Assembly: GCA_913051785.1 (NCBI GenBank)
Contig: CAJXCK010000010.1
Coordinates: 1 to 38,667 of the forward strand
Reading direction: 5' to 3'
Length of the DNA: 38,667 bases
Source of the DNA: an uncultured Gammaproteobacteria bacterium
GTDB taxonomy: Bacteria; Pseudomonadota; Gammaproteobacteria; Pseudomonadales; Azotimanducaceae
Both the position numbers and the translations under genes were made by a program. Under the pieces are notes generated by a model. It ran no database searches. It had not been told where the DNA came from and saw only the letters and a list, made by a program, of their open reading frames with translations. Numbering within the stretch: position 1 is the first letter of the stretch; the number at the start of each line of letters is the position of its first letter. This document shows, piece after piece, positions 26,450-35,671 of this stretch.

Positions 26450-27910
26450 ATGAGTAAAAACACAGATTCGTTGCTGGACATTGTCTTATCAGAGCTTTTG
26501 ATTCCAAATCAAATGTCGGTCTCAAGTTTGGAGTCCGCGATGGATTCGTTCGGAGCTCGGAGTATTGACTTTGGCGAAGTGTTTATTCAATCGGTAAATT
26601 ACGAGTCTTTTAGCTTGGAAGATGGAAGGGTGAAAGCTGGCTCTTTTTCACAAAATTCTGGTTTCGGCGTTCGGGCCATATCTGGAGAGAAAACAGGTTT
26701 TTCTTATTGTGATGGGATAGATGCTGATAGTTTAATTGGCTCGGCAAAAACTGCCGCCTCGATAGCTAAGCGAGGAAGTGGGATCAAAAGGGAAAACTAC
26801 TCGAAGACGAATTCCCTTTCTAAGTATGCTTCGGTCGACCCGCTCACAAGCATGTCAGATAAGGAAAAGGCAAATATTCTTCTTGAAATAGATCAAAATG
26901 CGAGGAGAGCTGACTCTCGAGTAGAAGAGGTCTCTGCGTCTTTAACAAGTAGTTTTGAGCGAATGTTAGTAATGTCTTCTGACGGAGTTTTGGCGGCAGA
27001 TATTCGACCTTTGGTGAGGTTAAGCGTTTCAGTTATTGCAGTTGAGGGAAATAAGAGGGAGAGAGGCAGCGCGGGAGGAGGAGGAAGATACTCATTGGAC
27101 AAGCTTGTAAGCTCTGAGTCCCCATCGCGTTTCGCAAGAGAAGCTGTGCGGATGGCTGAGGTGAATTTGAGAGCGAAGCCAGCGCCCGCCGGCAGAATGC
27201 AAGTGGTGCTTGGGCCTGGATGGCCGGGAGTTCTCTTGCATGAGGCTGTTGGGCACGGTCTTGAAGGGGACTTTAATCGGAAAGGAAGCTCTACTTTTTC
27301 GGGTCGGATAGGAGAGAAGGTAGCCTCCCCTTTGTGTACTGTGGTTGACGATGGAACGCTATTTGATCGTAGAGGCTCTTTATCGATAGATGATGAGGGG
27401 ACTCCAACTCAACGAAATATACTTATCGAGAACGGTGTTCTTACGAATTACATGCAAGATAAGCTTAACTCCCGTTTGATGAATGTTCCCACGACTGGTA
27501 ACGGCAGGAGAGAATCCTACGCATGTTTGCCGATGCCAAGAATGACCAACACTTTCTTGGAGGCAGGAAAGAGTGATCCCTTAGAGATTTTGAACTCTAT
27601 GGATAGAGGGGTTTATGCTGTCAATTTTGGAGGCGGTTCTGTCGATATAACCTCGGGCAGCTTCGTGTTTTCGGCTACCGAAGCTTATTTTGTTGAAGGT
27701 GGGGAAATTAAGTACCCGATCAAAGGTGCGACACTCACGGGCTCAGGTCCTGAAGTAATGCGCAATATTTCCATGATTGGAAACGACCTACAGCTAGATT
27801 CTGGCGTTGGCGTTTGTGGCAAGCAGGGTCAATCAGTGCCGGTAGGTGTCGGGCAACCAACCTTGAAAATTGACGAAATTGTCGTTGGCGGCACTCAAAC
27901 AGAGAGCTGA
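26450..27910 (+). CDS. tldD: Metalloprotease TldD
   Basis: TldD and PmbA (TldE) form a heterodimeric zinc protease that degrades unfolded peptides and, in some bacteria, trims microcin or RiPP precursors. The zinc motif HEAVGH is at residues 264-269, with the following GLEGDFNRKG. I choose ATG 26450 (486 residues), which gives MSKNTDSLLDIV and matches the E. coli N-terminus, rather than the GTG at 26429 that overlaps the yhdP stop. The partner pmbA follows at once, whereas in E. coli the two genes are far apart. Confidence 0.95.
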   Translation: MSKNTDSLLDIVLSELLIPNQMSVSSLESAMDSFGARSIDFGEVFIQSVNYESFSLEDGRVKAGSFSQNSGFGVRAISGEKTGFSYCDGIDADSLIGSAKTAASIAKRGSGIKRENYSKTNSLSKYASVDPLTSMSDKEKANILLEIDQNARRADSRVEEVSASLTSSFERMLVMSSDGVLAADIRPLVRLSVSVIAVEGNKRERGSAGGGGRYSLDKLVSSESPSRFAREAVRMAEVNLRAKPAPAGRMQVVLGPGWPGVLLHEAVGHGLEGDFNRKGSSTFSGRIGEKVASPLCTVVDDGTLFDRRGSLSIDDEGTPTQRNILIENGVLTNYMQDKLNSRLMNVPTTGNGRRESYACLPMPRMTNTFLEAGKSDPLEILNSMDRGVYAVNFGGGSVDITSGSFVFSATEAYFVEGGEIKYPIKGATLTGSGPEVMRNISMIGNDLQLDSGVGVCGKQGQSVPVGVGQPTLKIDEIVVGGTQTES

Positions 27911-27915
27911 AACCT

Positions 27916-29250
27916 TTGTTTTTTGATCTCCAAAAACTGAAAACCGACTTGACGGCAGTAATTGCAAAGAGCGTGGATGGCGGTCTTTCTATCGGTGCTG
28001 ATGAAGTAGAGGTGATGGTAGCTCGCGATCAAGGTTTGGAGGTTTCAGTTCGCCACGGGAGAATAGAAAATTTAGAATTAAGTAACGATTTTTCACTGTC
28101 GATAAGCGTTCTTTTCGGAAAACGCAAAGGTTCTGTGAGTTCAACGAATTTTGACGATAGCTCGATTAAGTCGCTTCTGGCCAAAGCCAAAGATTTAACT
28201 CTCCTTCTTGAAGAGGATCCCCATTACGGCTTGGCACCCGGTGGATTAAATCCCAAAAAGTTGGTCGAATTAGATTTATATCATCCCTGGATAACAGAAC
28301 CTACGGATGCTGTTGCGATTGCGCTAGCCATTGAGAGAGCAGGTCTTTCTTTGAATGAAAAGCTGTTGAGACCAGATTCTGCTGAGGTCTCCACAACAAA
28401 CTCGCTTGTGGGGTATGGAAATAGCAATGGTTTCTCAGCCGTTATACCAAGGTCAAGACATAGTATGAGTAGTGTATTCGTTGCTGAAGAGAAAAACGGG
28501 ATGCAACGCGATTACTGGTATTCGATGGCCCGGGATCCCGAAGAGCTAAGGCAAGCAGATGAGGTTGGAAAGGAGGCTGCTCGACGCTCTCTTGCAAAGC
28601 TAAATCCAGAAAGGCCCATTAGTGGCGTTTTCCCAGTGCTTTTCGCACCGGATTGTGCAAGTTCCCTTATCAGCCATTTTATATCGGCGGTGAATGGTTC
28701 CTCTCAGTTCAAGAAGGCAAGTTTTCTCTTGGATAGAATTGGACAAAAAATATTTCCCGAATGGCTGACGATTACGGAAAATCCGCTGGAGCCAAGAAGT
28801 TTGGGAGGGGCTTTCTTTGACTCGGATGGGGTCCAAACCCGAAACAATAAGTTTGTGACTGACGGCGTGCTAACTTCTTATGTGCTCTCGAATTATTCAG
28901 CAAAGCGATTAGGACTAGAAACAACGGGTAATGCCGGCGGTGTTCGTAATTTGACTCTGGCGGGGCCCTCTTCTGGTCAGAAAGATTTGTTAAAAAAAAT
29001 TGGACGAGGTGTCCTCGTATCAAGCCTGATGGGACAGGGGGTAAATATTGTTAACGGCGACTACTCCAGAGGCGCAAGCGGGTTTTGGGTAGAAAATGGA
29101 AAAATCTCTCACGCAATCGATAACTTTACGATCGCAGGGAATCTCTCTGACATGTTTTTTGGCATTCAAGCGCTGGGGGATGACGCGGATAAACGTTTTA
29201 ACGTAAGGACACCGAGTATTCTGGTGGACTCAATGGCAGTGGCGAGTTAG
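27916..29250 (+). CDS. pmbA: Metalloprotease subunit PmbA (TldE)
   Basis: PmbA is the partner of TldD; it has the same fold but lacks the HExxxH zinc motif, and I find none in its 444 residues. Family features include RHGRIENLELSNDFSLSISV near the N-terminus and the glycine-rich C-terminal GVNIVNGDYSRGASGFWVEN. The start is TTG at 27916, five bases after the tldD stop, pointing to coupled production of both halves. It ends the long mreB-pmbA run; rapZ converges from the other side with an 80-bp gap in which I see no clear terminator. Confidence 0.94.
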   Translation: MFFDLQKLKTDLTAVIAKSVDGGLSIGADEVEVMVARDQGLEVSVRHGRIENLELSNDFSLSISVLFGKRKGSVSSTNFDDSSIKSLLAKAKDLTLLLEEDPHYGLAPGGLNPKKLVELDLYHPWITEPTDAVAIALAIERAGLSLNEKLLRPDSAEVSTTNSLVGYGNSNGFSAVIPRSRHSMSSVFVAEEKNGMQRDYWYSMARDPEELRQADEVGKEAARRSLAKLNPERPISGVFPVLFAPDCASSLISHFISAVNGSSQFKKASFLLDRIGQKIFPEWLTITENPLEPRSLGGAFFDSDGVQTRNNKFVTDGVLTSYVLSNYSAKRLGLETTGNAGGVRNLTLAGPSSGQKDLLKKIGRGVLVSSLMGQGVNIVNGDYSRGASGFWVENGKISHAIDNFTIAGNLSDMFFGIQALGDDADKRFNVRTPSILVDSMAVAS

Positions 29251-29330
29251 TCAATAATTGATTTGCCAGTCCGCGGCGGGGCCATTGGTACAAGGAATCG
29301 ATCAGGTTTTCATAACAACTAGCTATCTGA

Positions 29331-30200
29331 CTATAAGAAGTCTTTTAATTCTCTGTGGCGTACTTGCACTACGGCATAACTTGTCCTAAAGAACTGGGCG
29401 AGTCTCTCTGCCATATAGACGCTTCTATGCTGGCCGCCGGTGCAACCAATCGCTAAAGTGAGATAAATTTTTGAGTTCTTCTCGCATTCTGGAATCCATT
29501 TCGAGAGGAATTGTTTAATATCATTGTAAAGATCGTCCACCATGGGCACGCTGTCTAGGTACTCTCTTGTCTCATCATCCAGTCCCGTCAGGGCCTCTAA
29601 CCCTTTTATCCACCTTGGGTTGCAGAGACATCTGACATCGAAAACAAAATCGGCGTCTATAGGGACACCTCTTTTAAAACCGAAGGATCTAAAAACTAAG
29701 TTGATGGGGGAGCTTTCTTTGTTGGAGATTACGAATTCTCGAACTTGAGCCTCCAGATCTCTAGAGGTCAAGGAGGTAGTGTCAATGGTTAGATCTGCAA
29801 GCTCTGCTATTCTCTCCAAATATTTTGCTTCTAAATTGACAGCTTCGCGAAGATCTATCTCCTCGCTAGTGAGAGGATGCTTCCTCCTGGTCTCACTAAA
29901 TCGCTTAACCAATGTTGGGCTTTGTGCGTCTAAATAGATCAGTATTACGTTGACTCCCTGCCTGCCCCATGCGTTTAAAACTTCTGGTAGGAGTTCGATC
30001 GACTCACTTCTGGAGTCTGCACAAACAGCATAAGCATTTGATGTTGAGCCTGATCTCTTTAAATTTTTCTCGATAAGCATATCGAGTAAATTTACGGGAA
30101 AGTTGTCTAGGCACTTGTAGCCGTTATCCTCTAGCGTTTTGAGTGCCGTTGTTTTTCCAGAGCCAGATCGGCCGCTAATGATGAATAAATCCGTGGTCAT
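29331..30200 (-). CDS. rapZ: RNase adapter protein RapZ
   Basis: RapZ is an ATP/GTP-binding protein; in E. coli it senses glucosamine-6-phosphate and guides RNase E to the small RNA GlmZ. The 289 residues include the Walker A GRSGSGKT (10-17) and the C-terminal GCTGGQHRSVYMAERLAQF characteristic of the family. It lies 115 bp downstream of rpoN. The hpf and ptsN genes that normally separate rpoN from rapZ are missing, and no ptsO follows in this window. Confidence 0.95.
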   Translation of the reverse strand: MTTDLFIISGRSGSGKTTALKTLEDNGYKCLDNFPVNLLDMLIEKNLKRSGSTSNAYAVCADSRSESIELLPEVLNAWGRQGVNVILIYLDAQSPTLVKRFSETRRKHPLTSEEIDLREAVNLEAKYLERIAELADLTIDTTSLTSRDLEAQVREFVISNKESSPINLVFRSFGFKRGVPIDADFVFDVRCLCNPRWIKGLEALTGLDDETREYLDSVPMVDDLYNDIKQFLSKWIPECEKNSKIYLTLAIGCTGGQHRSVYMAERLAQFFRTSYAVVQVRHRELKDFL

Positions 30201-30315
30201 GATTTCCCGGGTGTTTTTTTGATTTGAAGAGAATTTTTCTTTTGAATCTAGGTGGTCCCGATATTAATGGGTAATTCGTCGTCTTATCGTCCGTCGTACC
30301 GTCTTCGCTGTTGGG

Positions 30316-31824
30316 TTAGATTAATCTCTTCCTCTCATTTGACGGTGGGATGGAGAGAGACTCGCGGTACTTTGCTACCGTTCGTCTAGCTACGTCAATA
30401 TCTCTAGCCTTTAAAATATTTACAATCTTACTATCACTGAGAGGTTTTTGCGGATTTTCTTCATCCGTTATCTTTTTTATTAAAGCTCTGATTGCTGTAC
30501 TTGATGTTTCTTCACCTTTATCTGAGGCGAGTTTTGACGAAAAAAAGTGCTTCAGTTCAAAAAGACCGCTAGGTGTAGCCAGATATTTTTTACTAGTTAC
30601 TCTCGAAACTGTTGATTCATGCAAACCCACCTGATCTGCAATTTCGGATAGTATCAATGGTTTCATTGCCACTGCTCCCTCGTCGAAGAAGGATTGTTGA
30701 ACTTCCACGATCTTCTGACCTACCTTAAGAAGTGTATCGTGTCTTGTTTGAACACTTCTGACCAACCATTTAGCATCTTGGATATTGTTTTTTAGGTAAT
30801 CTTTCTCCGCTCTCTTGCCGGAGTCGCGCAGCATATTTTCGTAGAAAGAACTCACACGGATCTTGGGTACAGCCTGGGGGTTCAGCTCAACGAACCATTT
30901 TCCACCTTTTGTTTTAGCAACTAGATCAGGAATGACGTAATCAGATTCGGAATTCCCAAACTCGCATCCTGGCGTCGGGTTTAGTGTTTGAATTAGGGCG
31001 ATCGTTTCGCCAAGTTCAGCCCTGTTGAGATGGTGCTTCTTCTGCATCCTCGCGTAGTCCTTCTTTGCGAGAAGATCTGAGCTTTGCTTGAGGAGTTCTA
31101 TAGCTTCTGCTCTCCGATTTGAAGTCTCTGGAAGGTTTTTGAGTTGAATCAAAAGAGTTTCGGTCAATGTTCGGGCTGCCACGCCAACAGGCTCAAAGGA
31201 CTGGATTACCTGGAGTACTAGCTCTATGTCCGTCTCGTCTAGGTCCACCTCGCTAAGGGTCTCGTTTGGTAGACTTTCGAGAAGCTCACTCACAGAGGCT
31301 TCCAAGAACCCATCCTCATTTATCGAACCGATGATAGTGATACCGATTTCGAAGTCAGACCTTGCCAGTTTTGCTAGTTCAAGTTGCCAAAGCAAATGAT
31401 CTTTCAAAGTCTCTTTTGAGGCTCTTTGTTCATATATGTCGAATAAATCATTGTCGGCATGACTTAGACTTTGGGAGCCAGAGATAAAATTATCGTCCCA
31501 TTCGTTTTGAATGGCTCCATCCTCTTCGGGATCGTTATTCTCAGTTGCCTTTCCTGTTAATTCTGAAAGAGCCTCGAGTTGATTGTCTGTTTGGTTGTTG
31601 TCGGATTCTGAACCTTCGGAAAAATCTGGAATGTCTGTTGGCGACTTGTCGTTGATAAACATTTCTTGCTCATCTTCCCTTTCTAGTAAAGGATTTTCTT
31701 CGAGGGCATTTTCGATTTCTTCGGTAAGTTCCAAGGAAGACATTTGAAGTAGCTTGATCGCCTGTTGTAACTGAGGCGTCATCTTCAATTGTTGTCCGAG
31801 TTTTACCGCAAGAGTTTGTTTCAT
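30316..31824 (-). CDS. rpoN: RNA polymerase sigma-54 factor RpoN
   Basis: This is the alternative sigma factor that needs AAA+ activators and reads -24/-12 promoters. Region I at the N-terminus is glutamine- and leucine-rich (KMTPQLQQAIKLLQMSSLEL), followed by an acidic region II of about 80 residues, the core-binding region III, and the RpoN box ARRTVAKYRE at 479-488 near the C-terminal end. The 502 residues are standard. No activator gene is present in this window. It is downstream of lptB with an 87-bp gap, as in most gammaproteobacteria. Confidence 0.97.
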   Translation of the reverse strand: MKQTLAVKLGQQLKMTPQLQQAIKLLQMSSLELTEEIENALEENPLLEREDEQEMFINDKSPTDIPDFSEGSESDNNQTDNQLEALSELTGKATENNDPEEDGAIQNEWDDNFISGSQSLSHADNDLFDIYEQRASKETLKDHLLWQLELAKLARSDFEIGITIIGSINEDGFLEASVSELLESLPNETLSEVDLDETDIELVLQVIQSFEPVGVAARTLTETLLIQLKNLPETSNRRAEAIELLKQSSDLLAKKDYARMQKKHHLNRAELGETIALIQTLNPTPGCEFGNSESDYVIPDLVAKTKGGKWFVELNPQAVPKIRVSSFYENMLRDSGKRAEKDYLKNNIQDAKWLVRSVQTRHDTLLKVGQKIVEVQQSFFDEGAVAMKPLILSEIADQVGLHESTVSRVTSKKYLATPSGLFELKHFFSSKLASDKGEETSSTAIRALIKKITDEENPQKPLSDSKIVNILKARDIDVARRTVAKYRESLSIPPSNERKRLI

Positions 31825-31911
31825 ATTTCGCCAAATTCGGCTCTAGCCCTGTGCTTCTTTGAGCTTAAGCTTTTTGTTTCCTCTTCCTCAATATCATTTT
31901 TTGAATTGTTT

Positions 31912-32655
31912 TTAATTGCCGAGATAAACAGACTTCACGGTTTCGTTTGCTGCGACCGCCTCGGGTTTACCCTCAAAGATTATAGCTCCATCGCTCATCA
32001 CAAATACGTTGTCACATATGTCAAGCATATCTGCAGCGTTATGGTCAGTTATCAGTACTCCAATGTTGTCCTGCGCTAAGGATGAAATATGTCTCTTTAT
32101 TTCATTTATCGATATGGGATCAACGCCTGCGAAAGGTTCGTCTAATAGCACATATTTGGGGGAGCTAACCAAAAGCCTTGCCAATTCCAGTCGTCTCTTT
32201 TCTCCTCCGCTTAGAAATTTTCCTTGACGCTCCTCTATCTCTTTCAGGCCAAATTGAATTAGTAGGTTCTCTATCCTCTCATCTTCATCTTGTTTTGTTG
32301 CCTCCGTCCGATGCAATTCGGAAGCGGTCTTTAGATTGTCTAAGACAGATAAGCCCCTGAAAACTGATGTTTCTTGTGGAAGCAGACCGAGACCCTTCCT
32401 TGCTCGAATATGAATAGGTAGGTTTGTCACAGATATGCCGTCGATTAGAACATCGCCTGACTCAGCCTTGATAATCCCGGACAGCATACCGAAGCACGTG
32501 CTTTTCCCGGCGCCATTGGGGCCTATCAATCCCACAACCTCCCCACGATCGACTCTCAAAGATACTTCTCTTACGACCAGCTTATCCCTAAATGATCTAG
32601 TAATGTTCTTTGAAACTAAGCCAGATGAGTTTGATCCTGACCTTTGCTCAGGCAT
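31912..32655 (-). CDS. lptB: LPS export ABC transporter ATP-binding protein LptB
   Basis: LptB is the ATPase that powers lipopolysaccharide extraction from the inner membrane with LptF and LptG. The 247-residue protein shows Walker A GPNGAGKST (45-53), the signature LSGGEKRR, Walker B YVLLDEPFAG and the switch histidine in ITDHN, plus the family's GLGLLPQE segment. It lies between lptA (6 bp upstream) and rpoN. Confidence 0.97.
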   Translation of the reverse strand: MPEQRSGSNSSGLVSKNITRSFRDKLVVREVSLRVDRGEVVGLIGPNGAGKSTCFGMLSGIIKAESGDVLIDGISVTNLPIHIRARKGLGLLPQETSVFRGLSVLDNLKTASELHRTEATKQDEDERIENLLIQFGLKEIEERQGKFLSGGEKRRLELARLLVSSPKYVLLDEPFAGVDPISINEIKRHISSLAQDNIGVLITDHNAADMLDICDNVFVMSDGAIIFEGKPEAVAANETVKSVYLGN

Positions 32656-32661
32656 ATATGA

Positions 32662-33156
32662 TTATTCCGGCTCTTTTTTTTTTATAGTCATTAAGACGCG
32701 ACTGCCCGCGTTGCCAGCCTTTATGCTACCTGTCTTGATGTTAAACCTGATAACTGAGCTAGAGATTTTTGACTCTCCGTATGCCAGTGTCGCCTGATCC
32801 GATAGTTCGACAATGTCAGATTCATTGATGAGTTTGATTGTGCCTGCGGTTCCAATTAACCCGGGGTTGCTTGCTTTGCGTTCACTTTTTATCAGGGCGG
32901 GGTCACCATATGCGATTAACATGGAGATAGTTGTATCCTTTTTTAAGTTAGTCTCTAACCTGGCTGACTGAAGCGTTATACCTTGATATTTGGTTACAAC
33001 TGAACCCTCATATTTTATTTTTTCCTCTTGTGGGTAAAACTCAAAACTGTCACTTTCGATATTGATAACAGTATCTCCCGACGCAGTATGTGAAAGTGAT
33101 GAGAAGAACAGAAAAAACACTGCTTTTACCGGTCTGGACGAAGATATTTTGCTCAA
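32662..33156 (-). CDS. lptA: Periplasmic LPS-bridge protein LptA
   Basis: LptA forms the periplasmic beta-jellyroll bridge that carries LPS to LptDE. The 164-residue precursor has a signal peptide ending near residue 27 (SLSHTASG) and then the OstA-like domain with INIESDSFEFYPQEEKIKY and GSVVTKYQGITLQSARL. The start is TTG at 33156, the only in-frame start before the signal peptide. It is 17 bp after lptC and 6 bp before lptB. Confidence 0.92.
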   Translation of the reverse strand: MSKISSSRPVKAVFFLFFSSLSHTASGDTVINIESDSFEFYPQEEKIKYEGSVVTKYQGITLQSARLETNLKKDTTISMLIAYGDPALIKSERKASNPGLIGTAGTIKLINESDIVELSDQATLAYGESKISSSVIRFNIKTGSIKAGNAGSRVLMTIKKKEPE

Positions 33157-33173
33157 GGTTTTTCCGCCATTTC

Positions 33174-33785
33174 TTATTTCGGAGTTAGGTGGATCTCACC
33201 TTTAATTCGGGAACTGTCTTCTCCTCTCAACCTAAAAATACCCGCCCGCTCTATAGAAAAGTTTGTTCCTGTGTGAGTAGAGTCTCCAATCAGGAGTTTG
33301 ACCGAACCAGTTCCAGTAATTTTCTCGTTAGGCAAGTCGATAGCAAGAAGGTCGCTCGTAATCGATATGTGTTTGGCATTGGAGGAATATCTAATCAACT
33401 TTACGGATCCGGTAAGTGAAATCGATCCATCGCTTGCCGGTCTATAATCTGTCAATGCCTTATCCGACTCGGAAACATAAGCAAAGTCGCCGAGTGCAAA
33501 CTCGATTCTAGGTGATATAAATACCGATCCCTCGCCAGGATTCGCGCTAAGCTCTTTTGCAGAAAGTTTCAATCGATCTGAGATGTTTCGGTTGAAGAGC
33601 ACCAGAGATGGCTGCTTTGCAGAGTAGGCGGTCGAATTCTTGGGTTCCACCGAGTTTAGGGCATCCTGTTTAGTTGCCTTTTCTTCAAAGTCCTGCGCGT
33701 GCGAGTTCACTGAAAAACCAATAGAAAGATAAAAAAGAAAGAAGAGTATTCGCAATTTGGTTGGCTCGTTCGGCTTAATTCCCAT
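33174..33785 (-). CDS. lptC: LPS export protein LptC
   Basis: LptC is the membrane-anchored link between the LptBFG transporter and LptA. This 203-residue protein has an N-terminal hydrophobic segment (about residues 12-28) and a beta-rich periplasmic domain with repeated strand pairs, including GSVKLIRYSSNAKHISITSD and a final IKGEIHLTPK. Sequence identity to known LptC is not obvious by eye, so the call rests on fold pattern and position between kdsC and lptA. The hydrophobic segment ends in NSHAQD and could be cleaved, whereas E. coli LptC keeps its anchor. It overlaps kdsC by 11 bp. Confidence 0.82.
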   Translation of the reverse strand: MGIKPNEPTKLRILFFLFYLSIGFSVNSHAQDFEEKATKQDALNSVEPKNSTAYSAKQPSLVLFNRNISDRLKLSAKELSANPGEGSVFISPRIEFALGDFAYVSESDKALTDYRPASDGSISLTGSVKLIRYSSNAKHISITSDLLAIDLPNEKITGTGSVKLLIGDSTHTGTNFSIERAGIFRLRGEDSSRIKGEIHLTPK

Positions 33786-34299
33786 ATGGCCAAAGATCCT
33801 TACTGGTTAAAATCAGCTCAGCAATCTCGAACATAACCCCGTCGCCACCTGCTTTTTCAGTAACGAAGTCGACCTTTGATTTGATTAATTCCGCTGCATC
33901 TTGAACGGTGGCGCTAAGACTTATATTCGGGTGGGTGAATAATTCTAAATCTGCGAAATCATCTCCAATCGCGAGAATTTCTTGAGAAGCAAAACCCTTC
34001 GCCCTCAATTTTTGGAGACCACTCAGTTTAGATTCTGACCCCAAAACTATTTTTGTTATGCCGAGCTCTTCGGCTCTTTTCTCGACTGATTGAGAGTTTC
34101 TTCCGCTCAATATCGCTATATCGATGCCACTCTTCAATAACAACTTAATGCTGCTTCCATCTCTAACGTGAAAATTTTTGCTCTCTTCCCCATTGCTGTT
34201 ATAGGTTATTTTCCCGTCCGTTAGAACCCCATCAACGTCAAGTATTAGACCATTAATCCTTGCGGCCGATCTCAGAAGATTTTTGTCAAAATTAGACAT
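33775..34299 (-). CDS. kdsC: 3-deoxy-D-manno-octulosonate 8-phosphate phosphatase KdsC
   Basis: KdsC removes the phosphate from KDO-8-phosphate for the LPS inner core. It is a HAD enzyme of 174 residues with the nucleophile D21 in LDVDGVLTDG, the motif II serine in ILSGRN, and the GDDFADLELF metal motif. The isomerase gene kdsD, which normally precedes kdsC, is absent; yrbG adjoins directly with an 8-bp overlap. Confidence 0.95.
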   Translation of the reverse strand: MSNFDKNLLRSAARINGLILDVDGVLTDGKITYNSNGEESKNFHVRDGSSIKLLLKSGIDIAILSGRNSQSVEKRAEELGITKIVLGSESKLSGLQKLRAKGFASQEILAIGDDFADLELFTHPNISLSATVQDAAELIKSKVDFVTEKAGGDGVMFEIAELILTSKDLWPYGN

Positions 34300-35290
34300 T
34301 ACTTATTAAGTAAGCGGTGTACGCGAACCAGCTGAGAAGTAAAACTGAGCCCTCGAGTCTAGTTACTTCTGATTTTTTCCCGAAGCCATATGCAAATAAG
34401 GCTAATAACATTGTCAGGGCTAACATGGTTCCACCATCTCTCCATAGTTGAGAGCGCTCTATGCTAACTCCACCCATAAGGGCAGGAATACAAAGCACCG
34501 CAGTTATGTTGAGAATGTTTGAGCCAATAATATTACCAACCGCGATATCTTCATGTTTTTTCATGGCTGCACCTATCGTTGCAGCAAGCTCGGGCAAGCT
34601 GGTGCCTATAGCGACCACGGTTAGGCCAATAATGAGTTCGCTAATTCCTAATAAGACAGCAATGTTAATCGCGGCGTATACTAGAAGCTCCGCTGAGACT
34701 AGTAGCAATGCCAAGCCCATTAAAGTAAATACCAAGCCCTTTTGTTTTGATAGAGTAGCCAGTTCTTCGATTTCAGAATCTAGCTGTGTTTTCAGAGCTT
34801 GATCCCCCGCAACGATTTTTTGAACGTAGATTTCATCCTCTTTCTTTAGGTCGCTCCAGATTTGATAGATTACGAGCAGTAACCCCACCAAGAGTATTAT
34901 CCCGTCATTGAAGGTTAATGCAGAGCCATTTGCCAACAAGATAAGCGCAAGAGCAGTTAGCCCCAGTAACCAAGGTAACTGCCTGTTCCGAGCGTTAGAG
35001 TCAATTGTTACAGGAATTAGGATTGCTGTTAGTCCGAGCACCAACCCGATATTAGCGATGTTTGAACCGATCGCGTTCCCGACCGCGAGTAAGTTGCTCC
35101 CATCTTGCGAGGCGATTATTGCCACTACTATCTCCGGCGCAGAGGTTCCCAATGAAACAACCGTTAAGCCAATAACCAGCTTGGGAATGCCGAAATTCGT
35201 GGCTGTGGAAGCTGCGCCCGACAGGAAGAGGTCGGCCGACCAAACAAGGCCCACGAATCCTACAATTATCAAGATAAGGTTTAATGTCAT
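34292..35290 (-). CDS. yrbG: YrbG-family calcium/sodium antiporter
   Basis: This 332-residue membrane protein of the CaCA superfamily has about ten membrane segments and the two diagnostic alpha repeats, GTSAPE (48-53) with GNAIGSN (71-77), and a matching GTSLPE with GNIIGSN in the second half. It exchanges Na+ for Ca2+ across the inner membrane. In E. coli it likewise starts the yrbG-kdsD-kdsC-lptC-lptA-lptB cluster. It is divergent from ibaG over a 151-bp gap that holds both promoters. Confidence 0.93.
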   Translation of the reverse strand: MTLNLILIIVGFVGLVWSADLFLSGAASTATNFGIPKLVIGLTVVSLGTSAPEIVVAIIASQDGSNLLAVGNAIGSNIANIGLVLGLTAILIPVTIDSNARNRQLPWLLGLTALALILLANGSALTFNDGIILLVGLLLVIYQIWSDLKKEDEIYVQKIVAGDQALKTQLDSEIEELATLSKQKGLVFTLMGLALLLVSAELLVYAAINIAVLLGISELIIGLTVVAIGTSLPELAATIGAAMKKHEDIAVGNIIGSNILNITAVLCIPALMGGVSIERSQLWRDGGTMLALTMLLALFAYGFGKKSEVTRLEGSVLLLSWFAYTAYLISNV

Positions 35291-35441
35291 ACGTCAGATA
35301 GACGAGATCGGAGAACAGAAGGGCTCACGAGAATTTTTAAGAATTCATTAAAACTAGACATCAAAACAGCTTAGACTCTTCCTTGATGGAATCCAAGTTA
35401 AAGGGTTGCGAACCAGCGAATATTGATGGACATTCCCACTT

Positions 35442-35654
35442 ATGGAAAGCACGATCCGAGAGAGAATTTTGTTAGCGTACCCAGATGCGACGATCCAGGT
35501 CAACCTATCTGGCCGTAATGCGGAGATTCAGATTGAAAGTGTGACTTTGTCCGCGTTCAGCAGGCTGCAGCAGCAAAAAAAAATTTATGCTTGCATTGAC
35601 GACTTCATATCGGAAGGGGTTATCCATGCGGTATCGATTAAGATCGCCAAGTAA
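35442..35654 (+). CDS. ibaG: BolA-family protein IbaG
   Basis: This is a 70-residue BolA-like protein of the IbaG (YrbA) type, which binds iron-sulfur clusters with monothiol glutaredoxin. It has the alpha-beta-beta-alpha pattern with a conserved RLQQQKKIYACIDDFI stretch and a GVIHAVSIKI end. ATG 35442 is the start; no strong ribosome binding site precedes it. murA follows 17 bp later, the same order as in E. coli and Pseudomonas. Confidence 0.92.
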   Translation: MESTIRERILLAYPDATIQVNLSGRNAEIQIESVTLSAFSRLQQQKKIYACIDDFISEGVIHAVSIKIAK

Positions 35655-35671
35655 ATTGTTGAAAAAATAAC

